IMG/VR virus record: IMGVR_UViG_3300027872_000022
Coordinates: 1-30,849 of that record
Reading direction: 5' to 3' (one strand)
Source: a virus
DNA length: 30,849 nt
In this document: one piece after another, positions 1-6,802 of the stretch
Layout: each line of letters starts with the position of its first letter
How positions within the stretch are numbered: the stretch's first letter is position 1
Notes under the pieces: model-generated
Told to the model about the DNA's origin: nothing
The model's input: only the letters and a program-made list of their open reading frames with translations
Database searches by the model: none
Program-made: the position numbers and the translations under genes

Positions 1-89
1 CGGGCATGACGATGGCGACGTGCGTCTCGCCGGTTTCTATCTCGCTACCGGGAAACCCCAGGATGATCACTAGTAGAAAGGTCTTCATC
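1..89 (-). CDS. Hypothetical small protein with hydrophobic N-terminus (partial, runs off left edge)
   Basis: The frame opens at an ATG whose complement is at 87-89. A Shine-Dalgarno-like GAAGGTG lies about seven bases upstream. It stays open to the left edge, giving 29 visible residues that begin MKTFLLVIILGFPG. The N-terminus is a charged residue followed by a hydrophobic run, as in a signal peptide or small membrane protein. It overlaps the last 45 bases of the preceding minus-strand gene in another frame, which is a large overlap even for a phage. The good ribosome site and signal-like start argue that it is real. The function is not recognisable and the C-terminus is outside the window. 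Confidence 0.5.
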
Positions 90-287
90 TGTTTCACCTT
101 CTTTGTTGCTCGCATGGCACTTGCCGTTCTCGTCAACGACGCGCCAAAATTTCACCGCAGTCCATCGCATGAAGAGATCGCGGGCATACTCCTCAGCCTC
201 TGTCGGTGTCGGGAACAGGACAGCATTACCTGTCCACGTGTCTTCGTCTTTGTCACCGCTCACATTTACTTGAATTCGATAGTCCAT
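45..287 (-). CDS. Small conserved-type phage protein, unknown function
   Basis: The 80-residue product is soluble and mostly acidic. It has a central block with WTGNAVLF, then a helix containing EEAEYARDLF-like residues, then MRWTAVKFWRVV. From memory, this TEAEEYARDLF...WTAV..WRVV pattern recurs in small phage early proteins of 60-80 residues, but I cannot name a family or activity. The last 20 residues are acidic and serine-rich and look disordered. The start is set by GGAG about eight bases upstream, and the start codon shares one base with the stop of the previous gene (TGATG), implying coupled translation. It belongs to the leftward early operon starting near 1565. Confidence 0.75.
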   Translation of the reverse strand: MDYRIQVNVSGDKDEDTWTGNAVLFPTPTEAEEYARDLFMRWTAVKFWRVVDENGKCHASNKEGETDEDLSTSDHPGVSR

Positions 288-454
288 CAGACTGCTCCTC
301 CGGGTTCCACTCCATCGTCGATGCGCTGGATCACTTCTTCGATGAGGCGCACTGCTTGATCGAGTGCTTCATCGTGACCAGTCACGTCACGCTCACTCAG
401 CTCAAGGATCACGTGTTCGAAATCCTTCTGCCAGCTGGTGTTACTTCTACTCAT
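287..454 (-). CDS. Small hypothetical phage protein
   Basis: The product is 55 residues starting MSRSNTSWQKDF. The frame is open further upstream, but this ATG lies eight bases inside the end of the preceding gene, the spacing used throughout this operon, so I prefer it over the ATG at 499. The sequence is largely helical with alternating acidic and hydrophobic positions (DEALDQAVRLIEEVIQRI) and ends in a Gly-rich tail. There are no membrane segments, cysteines or known motifs. The function is unknown. It is probably cotranscribed with its neighbours from the promoter at 1590-1618. Confidence 0.65.
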   Translation of the reverse strand: MSRSNTSWQKDFEHVILELSERDVTGHDEALDQAVRLIEEVIQRIDDGVEPGGAV

Positions 455-773
455 CGTCGTCCTCCGGGTAAGGGATGATGCCCACCTTCTGGAGCCCACC
501 GTGGATGCTGTCGATCCCTTCGCGCAGATCGTAGTGCGAGCGGATGAACGCCTGAGCTATATCGTTGGCAAACGATCCGTTCGACTCCTCGATCAGCCAT
601 TGAACCAAATCCCCGATGTAGCTCGCCTTGTGCGCGCCCCAGAAGTCCTCCTCTCTGAGCAGCATCTCGACGTCGCTGATGTTGATGCGGTGCTGCTTCT
701 CCCAGATCTCAAGCAAGCGCTTGAGCATCCGCTTCGCGGCAGCGTCGGTCATTCTGTATTTGCTTCTGCTCAT
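447..773 (-). CDS. Hypothetical phage early protein, helical
   Basis: The product is 108 residues. The N-terminus is basic (MSRSKYRMTDAAAKRMLKRLL), the middle is helical with tryptophans (LLEIWEKQ, DFWGAHKA, VQWLIEES), and the tail is acidic (PEDDDE). The start codon overlaps the upstream stop by four bases (ATGA), which supports the assignment and suggests translational coupling. I recognise no domain or catalytic motif. Its place among small early genes leaves roles such as host takeover or accessory replication open, and nothing in the sequence chooses between them. Confidence 0.7.
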   Translation of the reverse strand: MSRSKYRMTDAAAKRMLKRLLEIWEKQHRINISDVEMLLREEDFWGAHKASYIGDLVQWLIEESNGSFANDIAQAFIRSHYDLREGIDSIHGGLQKVGIIPYPEDDDE

Positions 774-1456
774 CGGACTATCTCCTTCGATGTGTCGAGT
801 GCGTTCAGCTCGTCTTGTCGTGGCGTGATGTAGTTCTCCATCACCCAGGCATTGAATCGGATGTGCACGCGCTTCTTGCGCACGAGGATGCGGATGTACT
901 CCTGACCTTCGAGCTTGTCCTGCATGATGTCGCTGGCAAGCAATCGGATGAAGCCATCCACGTTGGGCGATGCGCCGTAACCGGTGCCCTCGATGTGCAG
1001 GCTGCGCCTGGAAGCGTTCTGCAACACGTCACGGTAGTGGCGCAGCTCTTTACGCAGCACCTCCGCACGCGTCTCATCATTTGACACAGCGATGCAGAAC
1101 TTCGCGATGTTTAGGATCACCGAGTCGATGTTCTTGTAGTCGCGGTGTCCGTTCCTCCTGCTGTACCGACCCCGTGATGGGATGCGCGGACTGCGCAGAC
1201 GGTAGCGGAACTTGTGCTGGTAGCTGTAGCCTGAGGTTTCCCACGCGACGGATCCAACGTCCTCATCACCGCTCATGATGGTGCGACGCAGCTGAGCGTT
1301 TTCGCTCGCGCCCTCTTTGAGGGGTTTGAACGTGAGGGGCAGGATGAGACGTTCGATGTAGTCCATCTTCTCAACACGCTTGAGGTGTTCTGCGAGTCGC
1401 TTCTCTTCTTCGCGCTTCTGCTGTTCAGCGTAGCGCTCTCTATCTGCGTCGTTCAT
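770..1456 (-). CDS. Hypothetical basic phage early protein (228 aa)
   Basis: I chose the internal ATG at 1456 because AAGGAG sits seven bases upstream of it. The in-frame start at 1474 has no such site. The N-terminal 30 residues are a highly charged helix (DADRERYAEQQKREEEKRLAE) likely to form a coiled coil. The middle is Arg/Tyr-rich with SGYSYQHKFRYR and SRGRYSRRNGHRDY. The C-terminal half alternates helix and strand and contains LVRKKRVHIRFNAWVMENY. The basic, aromatic middle could contact nucleic acid, but this is inference. It overlaps the upstream small gene by 17 bases and the downstream gene by four. The family is not recognised. Confidence 0.75.
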   Translation of the reverse strand: MNDADRERYAEQQKREEEKRLAEHLKRVEKMDYIERLILPLTFKPLKEGASENAQLRRTIMSGDEDVGSVAWETSGYSYQHKFRYRLRSPRIPSRGRYSRRNGHRDYKNIDSVILNIAKFCIAVSNDETRAEVLRKELRHYRDVLQNASRRSLHIEGTGYGASPNVDGFIRLLASDIMQDKLEGQEYIRILVRKKRVHIRFNAWVMENYITPRQDELNALDTSKEIVR

Positions 1457-1565
1457 TTGCTTGCTCCTTTCCAATGCGACGTTCCTTGCTTCGGGTGCGC
1501 CGACGGTTCTTTTTGTTCTCCTTGCGGGAGAGGCTCATCTTGTAGGGCTCTGCGCCGTACTTCAT
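1440..1565 (-). CDS. Small very basic phage protein (41 aa), first gene of the leftward early operon
   Basis: The product begins MKYGAEPYKMSLSRKENKK and is dominated by Arg and Lys afterwards (RRRTRSKERRIGKE). AGGAG lies seven bases upstream of the ATG. The minus-strand promoter at 1590-1618 would start RNA only about 18 bases upstream, so this is the leader gene of the operon. It ends 17 bases inside the next gene. The composition suggests nucleic-acid or ribosome binding, but no family is recognisable. The well-formed promoter, ribosome site and overlap support it despite its size. Confidence 0.65.
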   Translation of the reverse strand: MKYGAEPYKMSLSRKENKKNRRRTRSKERRIGKEQANERRR

Positions 1566-1589
1566 TTGTTCACTCCTATCTTGCCACGC

Positions 1590-1618
1590 AGTAAACCACA
1601 TTAGCGTTCACGTGTAAA
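1590..1618 (-). promoter_or_regulatory. Leftward sigma-70-like promoter
   Basis: Read on the minus strand, the -35 is TTTACA (1618-1613). A 17-base spacer follows, then a -10 of TTTACT (1595-1590) preceded by TGTGG. It aligns with the divergent plus-strand promoter at 1641-1669 at about 21 of 30 positions, sharing TTTACACG, CG and TGTGGT. The predicted RNA start near 1583 puts the 41-residue gene at 1565 about 18 bases downstream. The -10 is weaker than that of its twin. Confidence 0.65.
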
Positions 1619-1640
1619 GTAAGAGGATGTAAGTGCCCGC

Positions 1641-1669
1641 TTTACACGGAAGCGTATGTGTGGTATAAT
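1641..1669 (+). promoter_or_regulatory. Rightward near-consensus sigma-70 promoter
   Basis: TTTACA (1641-1646), a 17-base spacer and a perfect TATAAT (1664-1669) with an extended -10 TG (1661-1662) make this the strongest promoter in the window. Its -35 arm CTTTACACG (1640-1648) forms a perfect 9-base inverted repeat with CGTGTAAAG (1611-1619) of the divergent promoter, with 20 bases between. A repressor or activator could therefore read both sides at once. The expected RNA start is near 1676, about 15 bases before the 36-residue gene. Confidence 0.85.
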
Positions 1670-1690
1670 GGGTTTTTACGGAGCAGTCAG

Positions 1691-1801
1691 ATGAAACGCA
1701 GAAACTTTGTAGCCAAGCATGCGCGGACCTTTAACAAGGCCCACGTGCATGTTGATCGGAAGAAGGCTGCGAAGCGAGGCTACCGCAAGCACAAGCGCTA
1801 G
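1691..1801 (+). CDS. Small basic phage protein (36 aa), DUF7230-like
   Basis: The product begins MKRRNFVAKHARTFNKAH and ends KRGYRKHKR, with RDRKK-like spacing between. This pattern (RNFVAKH..TFN..H..DRKK..KRGY.KHK) matches, from memory, a family of tiny phage proteins of unknown role, possibly DUF7230. It has its own promoter at 1641-1669, and GGAG lies seven bases before the ATG. Its TAG overlaps the TAG of the convergent primase gene in the palindrome CTAG (1798-1801). With about one third Lys, Arg and His it is a candidate RNA or DNA binder. It is the only plus-strand gene in the first 4 kb. Confidence 0.75.
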   Translation: MKRRNFVAKHARTFNKAHVHVDRKKAAKRGYRKHKR

Positions 1802-3918
1802 TGGTCAGCGAGATCCATTCGACGAGTGGAGAAGTACACCTCTCGATCTTCCCTCACCGTACTGCTAACGATCTCTGCTTCATGCATTGCGTTGAGAATA
1901 TTCTGAAGCTTCATCTTGTCAAAGTGAGTACCACGTGTGAGGACCGACCACACAACGTAGCCCTGCTCCATCAGCTTGCGTTGCCTGTGCTGTTTCGGAT
2001 CCGCAGCAAGACCCAAATGATCCTGCGGTCGTTCGATGATGCGCTGAACCTTATGCCAGTCTTGATCCTCTCGACTATTCCCACCCGCTAAGTGAATTCG
2101 CTCAGCCCAACAGTTGTTGCTCCACGTCACGATCTGCATTGCCCAGCGTGCGATGTCCGCGTCGATCACCGGCTTGTGTGGATCCATACCCACGGCTCCA
2201 AGTCCAGCGAGGATCAGTGCGTTCTGATTTGACCGTGCCCACGTGTAGTCTTTCTTCAGCGTGCGCCGACGTGCGATCTCCTCGAACTCTCGAAATTTGT
2301 TGTACGTCTTCCCATCCTTGAACGGGATCGTGGTGTGATCACCATCAGGCTCGTGGTCGCGCAGTGCTCGGGCAGTCTTCGTTATGGCAGAGGAGAACAC
2401 GTGTGATCGCTCTCGGTTGATGGGTGGGAGATCGTGACCGCTCGTGTCGAACAGGACGAAACGATTCACGAAGCCTGTCTGCTGAGCAACACCACCGATG
2501 GCTTCCATGAGGACGTCTGGTTGAGCGGTAGCGAGGAGAATGAGGAAGGGGTGTTCAAGAGGGGGGATGTCGTTCTTTCTACCAGGGATCCCTGCGACTG
2601 TCTGATTGGCAGCGCCGTAGAGCGACAGCATGTGCGTGATGGTCTGGAAGTCCGGTCCGTTGACGTTCTTCGCTGAGGCGAGGTTACGCGCAGCCTCATC
2701 CCACGTCAGGCACGCTATGTTCGGTTGCTCCTTCAGGATGTCGAGCATCGCGTAGTAGGATTGGAATCCCCGGTACACATACTCGTCCATGGCGATCTTC
2801 TGGCCGAACTTGTGGATCGCACTGAGCACTGCATTCTTGCCCGCGCCAGTCACCCCCGTGATCATAGAGTATGGCTGCAGCGGAGTATCCCAGGTATCGA
2901 CGACGTAGTTGTTGCAGGTCGCCAGTGCGGTGCAGGTGATCGCAGTTGCGAGATCGTAGGCAGGCTGTTGGATGTACGATCTCCTGTGAGACCACTTGGC
3001 GACGTCACCTATCAACCCCGGCATCCTCAGCCACTCTTCATTGAACTCCAGCTCGTTTTTCTTCGGTTTGAGGCGCACAGGCTCGGTGAGCATCTTGCCC
3101 TCGAACGTGCCGCTCTGGATCCACCGACGCAGACCCATGATGCTGTCGATGGGCATGAAATCTTCCATCGAGGTGAGCCCTTTGATGTGGTCACCCTCGC
3201 TGTGCTTCTTGATGGTGTTGATCACGGAACCGAGACGGTCCTTGATCTCTTCATCGTCGTCGAGCACCTCACTGAGCACACCTCGCATCACGCGCCGGAT
3301 CTTGTCTTCCGGCCAGTCAGCCCAGCAGAGCACACCCGTGCAGACGTGGACGTAGTCGTGACGTGATCCGGAGTCAGGGTAGTGATGCAGGTACACCGCG
3401 CCGACCGCTATCTCATCGCACATGCGTTCCAGTTCTAGCTTGGTGGCTACCTCGAACTCGACGTCATTCTCGATGGAGTACCGATCACCGTCTGGGTGTA
3501 TAGAAGGTGGCAGAACTGACTGCGCTCCTGTGGATCTGATCTCGACGATGGTGCCCAGCAGCTTGGTCTGCCACTTCTTGGTCTCGGCACCCTTGCACCT
3601 GAAGATGTAGTGCGAACCGGGTTTGTCACGCCGACCGTAGACCAGCGTCTCGGGGAGGATGTACTCAGCTATCCAGCACGCCTCCATCATGTCCAGATCG
3701 ATGTCGGTCGCACCGTCGGATGCATCACCCCACAGCGCACCAATATTGTCACCGGGTTTGAATTTCTTTCTGAGATCTTCTCCGACTAATCGGAGGTGCG
3801 GCCAGTTATGATCTTTGGGTCTTTTTGATCGCTTGCGGAGCGGTACTGTGTGCACTCCTTTTTCCAACCAGTACTCTGCCGTTTGCGTTGGATCGAAGCC
3901 TGCTTTATTCTTCTGCAT
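1798..3918 (-). CDS. Bifunctional primase-polymerase (PrimPol) fused to helicase-like ATPase
   Basis: The 706-residue product has an N-terminal archaeo-eukaryotic-type PrimPol domain. It shows an acidic metal-binding cluster TDIDLD (about 71-76), GSHYIF (about 101-106), and SIHPDGDRYSI (about 139-149), whose Ser and His match the nucleotide-binding motif of the family. The C-terminal half carries a P-loop, TGVTGAGKNAV (about 353-363), and a Walker B-like ACLTWDEA (about 401-408), as in phage primase-helicases of the DUF3987-like type. The expected job is to unwind DNA and lay primers for the UDG-polymerase encoded divergently at 4096. The start is supported by AAGGGA upstream. It is read against its replication partners, and its stop interlocks with the 36-residue gene. 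The ATPase class is less certain than the PrimPol call. Confidence 0.85.
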   Translation of the reverse strand: MQKNKAGFDPTQTAEYWLEKGVHTVPLRKRSKRPKDHNWPHLRLVGEDLRKKFKPGDNIGALWGDASDGATDIDLDMMEACWIAEYILPETLVYGRRDKPGSHYIFRCKGAETKKWQTKLLGTIVEIRSTGAQSVLPPSIHPDGDRYSIENDVEFEVATKLELERMCDEIAVGAVYLHHYPDSGSRHDYVHVCTGVLCWADWPEDKIRRVMRGVLSEVLDDDEEIKDRLGSVINTIKKHSEGDHIKGLTSMEDFMPIDSIMGLRRWIQSGTFEGKMLTEPVRLKPKKNELEFNEEWLRMPGLIGDVAKWSHRRSYIQQPAYDLATAITCTALATCNNYVVDTWDTPLQPYSMITGVTGAGKNAVLSAIHKFGQKIAMDEYVYRGFQSYYAMLDILKEQPNIACLTWDEAARNLASAKNVNGPDFQTITHMLSLYGAANQTVAGIPGRKNDIPPLEHPFLILLATAQPDVLMEAIGGVAQQTGFVNRFVLFDTSGHDLPPINRERSHVFSSAITKTARALRDHEPDGDHTTIPFKDGKTYNKFREFEEIARRRTLKKDYTWARSNQNALILAGLGAVGMDPHKPVIDADIARWAMQIVTWSNNCWAERIHLAGGNSREDQDWHKVQRIIERPQDHLGLAADPKQHRQRKLMEQGYVVWSVLTRGTHFDKMKLQNILNAMHEAEIVSSTVREDREVYFSTRRMDLADH

Positions 3919-3966
3919 CTCGTCCCTTAGAAGATGAGTGGAGACCGGGGTTTCCGGGTCGGGATT

Positions 3967-3995
3967 GGGGAGTATCGTTTTCGGGCGTACTCCCC
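3967..3995 (+). terminator. Perfect 8-bp hairpin followed by U-rich run in the primase/polymerase intergenic region
   Basis: GGGGAGTA (3967-3974) pairs perfectly with TACTCCCC (3988-3995) across a 13-base loop, followed by TTTCTTT. On the plus strand this resembles a weak intrinsic terminator or an attenuator ahead of the polymerase gene. It could equally be a DNA operator between divergent genes. The rest of the 3919-4078 gap shows no convincing sigma-70 promoter on either strand. Confidence 0.4.
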
Positions 3996-4078
3996 TTTCT
4001 TTCCAGAGTGTTTATTAGTTCGCTCGGGGTTGATCATCCTAGCCGCTAATCAGAGCGCTGAAAAGGACGCACGCTAAA

Positions 4079-4099
4079 ATGACTTGCATTGGCTCATGA
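4079..4099 (+). CDS. Possible six-residue leader peptide coupled to the polymerase start
   Basis: The ORF reads ATG, five codons, then TGA, encoding MTCIGS. AAGGA lies about 11 bases upstream. Its stop overlaps the ATG of the UDG-polymerase gene at 4096 as ATGA, while that ATG has no Shine-Dalgarno of its own. Translation of the leader could deliver ribosomes to the polymerase start. A TTG at 4084 in the polymerase frame is the competing explanation. Confidence 0.35.
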   Translation: MTCIGS

Positions 4100-6609
4100 G
4101 GAGCCTCAATCCAAACTGTACTGACTGCGATCTGCACAGGACCGCTCGCACTATATGTATGCGCGGCGACGGTCCGGAGATACCAGATGATGTGCGCGTG
4201 ATCCTCGTCGGGGAAGCTCCCGGTGCCAGCGAGGACAAGCGAGGGCATCCGTTCATAGGCGAATCCGGGCGCATCATTCGGAACGAGTTGGAGCAGAATA
4301 AGATCATCGACCAGACCTACATCACCAACCTCGTCAAATGCCGCCCACCGAACAACCGCACTCCGACCGCTGCCGAAATCAAAGCCTGCCGACCCTACCT
4401 CAACGAAGAGATCGAACGCCTGAAGCCAGACTACGTGGTGACCGCTGGCGTACCCGCGACCAAGACCTTGTTCCGTGGCAAGGCGAAGATCAATCAGTTC
4501 CATGGCGAGGTGATCGAGAACCCGAAGGTGGACTACATCGGCATGCCGGTCTTCCATCCGGCGTACACGCTACGAGATCCGTCGAAGCTGCCTGGGCTTC
4601 AGGATGACTTGCACCGACTCGCGAGACTTATGCGTGGGGGGCTCAGGAATGACACTGTCGAGTGGAATGTCGTTCGCAAGGGCAATCTCCACGAGTTCGT
4701 GAAAGAATTCGAGGCGGCTGATGAATTTGCCTACGACTGTGAAACTAGCGGGCTCTTTCCATTCGACCCGCTCGGCTATGTGACTGCTGTCGCGATAGCA
4801 CTCAAAGAGCGCACGTGGGTCATCCCCGGCTACATGCACCCGGATTATCAGAAGTTCTCGCACAGTCCGTTCGCGCATGGCAATGCCCTCAAAGCTCTGA
4901 TGCAGCTGCTCTTCTTCATCGCCCACCGAGACAATAAACGCACCTACGCTCAGAATGGAAAATTCGACAATAAGTGGATGCGCTGTCAGTTCGGTGGCAG
5001 CTTCCGACTCTCCTTCGACATCATGCTAGCGCACCATCTGCTCGATGAGAACGTTGCTCATGACTTGACAGCGATGTGCCGCACCTATCTCGATGAGCCT
5101 GAGTACGACATCCCACTGGCAGAGAAGCAGGGCAAATCCGAGAAGCCCGTGCGCAACTACAAGTACTGTGCTCAGGATGGTGCGTACACGCTCAGGCTGG
5201 GCAAGCTGTTCGAAGACATGCTGCGGGAGGAGCCCGAACTGCACCGACTGTTCTGGAAGCTCACGATGCCGGGAGCGCGTGCAATGGAAGATGCCGAGAT
5301 GGAGGGCATGACCATCGACGCTGATGCACGCAAAGAGGTGGGACTCGAACTGTTATCTAGACGCATCACGTTGAATGAAGAGCTGAACGAGCTGGTGGGC
5401 TACGAGGAGCCAGTCAACTGGAACTCACCCAAGCAGATCGGGGAACTCCTATATGACGATCTCGGGTTACCCTGCAAAATTCTTACCAAGAAAAAGCAAA
5501 AGAGCACATCTGAGCAAGCCCTGCTCCACCTGAAAGGCAAGCATCCCATCGTCAACAAACTGCTCGACTACCGGGAAGCCGATAAATTTTTCAACACCTA
5601 CATCAAGGGCTGGGAGCAGTACCGCATCGGCAACAAGTATCACTTCGACTACAAGTTGCACGGCACCGTCACTGGACGCTACAGCTCGCCGCTGCACCCG
5701 ATCCCTCGCGATGGATCCATTCGCAATCTGGTCACCGCACCTAAAGGCTGGACGCTGGTCGCCATGGACCTCGCCACCGCAGAGATGCGCATCGCTGCAC
5801 ACATGTCGAAAGACCCAGAGATGATGCGCTGCTTCCAGCAAGGCGAAGACATCCACTGGCGCACGCTGATCGAGACACTGTCCGTCGGTACGCAGGGTGA
5901 GTTCGCTGCGAAGGTGCGCACGACCGCAGAGCAGGTTGCCATCCTCAACGGCACGCCCACCTACTCTGACGCACTCGAAGTGATCCGCATGGCAGGAGCG
6001 AAGGCGTGCACCGCTGTCGATGGTGACTGGTACGAAGGACGCACGCGTGCCAAGGCAATCAACTTCGGCTACATCTACGGCATGCAATACAAAAAGTTCA
6101 TCGAGCAGTCGGAGAAAGACTACGGGTGGTCACCGTCAGTGACGGAAGCGAAGTCGTCGCGTGCTGCGTACTTCATGCTGTACGCCAGCCTCGAAGCATG
6201 GCACCGCAAGGTGAAGAAGCTAGCACGCCTGAACGGGCACGTACGCTGCCTCACAGGACGTCTGAGACGTCTGCCGGGTATCCGTGCCAAGGATCGGATG
6301 ATCCGCTCAGAAGCCGAGAGGCAGGCTGTGAACAGCGGTGTGCAGGCGATGATCGGTGACTACAAAGCGATGGTGCTGATCGAGGTCCACCAGACGTTCC
6401 CACGCACCCAGCTCAGGTTGGTAGGTGAGCACCACGATGCCGTGCTGCAGATCGTGAAGAACGAGCATCTAGATGAGGTGGTGCCGAAGATGCTGAAGAT
6501 CGCAGAGCGACCGAAACTGATGGACACATTTAAAATTAATCTCGACGTACCGATGGAAGGCGAAGCCGAACTCGGTCGATGGGGAGCAGGGGAAAAGTAT
6601 GCGGCTTGA
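4096..6609 (+). CDS. Uracil-DNA glycosylase / family A DNA polymerase fusion
   Basis: Counted from the ATG at 4096 the product is 837 residues. Residues 1-180 are a family 4/5-like uracil-DNA glycosylase. They include Cys8, Cys11, Cys82 and Cys98 as likely 4Fe-4S ligands, GEAPG (39-43) with Glu46-Asp47, and HPAYTLRDP from His154. A DEDD 3'-5' exonuclease follows with Asp214/Glu216, Asp291 in NGKFD, and Tyr357/Asp361. The polymerase palm has motif A Asp558 (MDLATAEMR), motif B Arg649-Lys653-FGYIYG, and motif C HHD with Asp781. Motif A lacks the usual DYSQIE form, and motif C has Ala where HDE is usual. The protein would copy phage DNA and may excise uracil at or behind the fork. The start could instead be the TTG at 4084. 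Confidence 0.9.
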   Translation: MRSLNPNCTDCDLHRTARTICMRGDGPEIPDDVRVILVGEAPGASEDKRGHPFIGESGRIIRNELEQNKIIDQTYITNLVKCRPPNNRTPTAAEIKACRPYLNEEIERLKPDYVVTAGVPATKTLFRGKAKINQFHGEVIENPKVDYIGMPVFHPAYTLRDPSKLPGLQDDLHRLARLMRGGLRNDTVEWNVVRKGNLHEFVKEFEAADEFAYDCETSGLFPFDPLGYVTAVAIALKERTWVIPGYMHPDYQKFSHSPFAHGNALKALMQLLFFIAHRDNKRTYAQNGKFDNKWMRCQFGGSFRLSFDIMLAHHLLDENVAHDLTAMCRTYLDEPEYDIPLAEKQGKSEKPVRNYKYCAQDGAYTLRLGKLFEDMLREEPELHRLFWKLTMPGARAMEDAEMEGMTIDADARKEVGLELLSRRITLNEELNELVGYEEPVNWNSPKQIGELLYDDLGLPCKILTKKKQKSTSEQALLHLKGKHPIVNKLLDYREADKFFNTYIKGWEQYRIGNKYHFDYKLHGTVTGRYSSPLHPIPRDGSIRNLVTAPKGWTLVAMDLATAEMRIAAHMSKDPEMMRCFQQGEDIHWRTLIETLSVGTQGEFAAKVRTTAEQVAILNGTPTYSDALEVIRMAGAKACTAVDGDWYEGRTRAKAINFGYIYGMQYKKFIEQSEKDYGWSPSVTEAKSSRAAYFMLYASLEAWHRKVKKLARLNGHVRCLTGRLRRLPGIRAKDRMIRSEAERQAVNSGVQAMIGDYKAMVLIEVHQTFPRTQLRLVGEHHDAVLQIVKNEHLDEVVPKMLKIAERPKLMDTFKINLDVPMEGEAELGRWGAGEKYAA

Positions 6610-6802
6610 AAATATGACGAGTCACGATCCTTGGGAGACCGACACCTGGGAAGTAGATTATTTCGACGAGGATTGCTCAGGCCGGAAGCTCAAAGAGCCG
6701 CTGCTCGGCGTGCGCGTGAACGGAGGCACGTGGCTCGAAGTCCGCGCTCTGCTCGAACACATCGACCTGCGAAAGGGGCAACTAAATGTCAGCGACGACT
6801 AG
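6599..6802 (+). CDS. Hypothetical acidic small protein
   Basis: The product is 67 residues, rich in Asp, Glu and Trp (DPWETDTWEVDYFDEDC). The second half contains LLGVRVNGGTWLEVRALLEHIDL. The ATG lies 11 bases inside the end of the polymerase gene, with AGGGGA five bases upstream, and its end overlaps the following nuclease gene by 17 bases. Position and overlaps on both sides suggest coupled expression with polymerase and nuclease. It could be a small accessory factor, but no family or motif is recognised. Confidence 0.65.
   Translation: MRLENMTSHDPWETDTWEVDYFDEDCSGRKLKEPLLGVRVNGGTWLEVRALLEHIDLRKGQLNVSDD

Noticed and set aside
2725-3366. Plus-strand open frame of 213 codons within the primase gene
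   Set aside because: It lies wholly opposite conserved primase-helicase sequence and its translation is His/Val-rich without any recognisable motif.
3919-4078. Sigma-70 promoters for primase and polymerase in the divergent gap
   Set aside because: I looked for TTGACA/TATAAT-like pairs on both strands and found no pair with acceptable spacing and match.
5467-6087. Minus-strand open frame of 206 codons inside the polymerase gene
   Set aside because: It is antisense to the polymerase palm, including motif A, and has no independent start signal.
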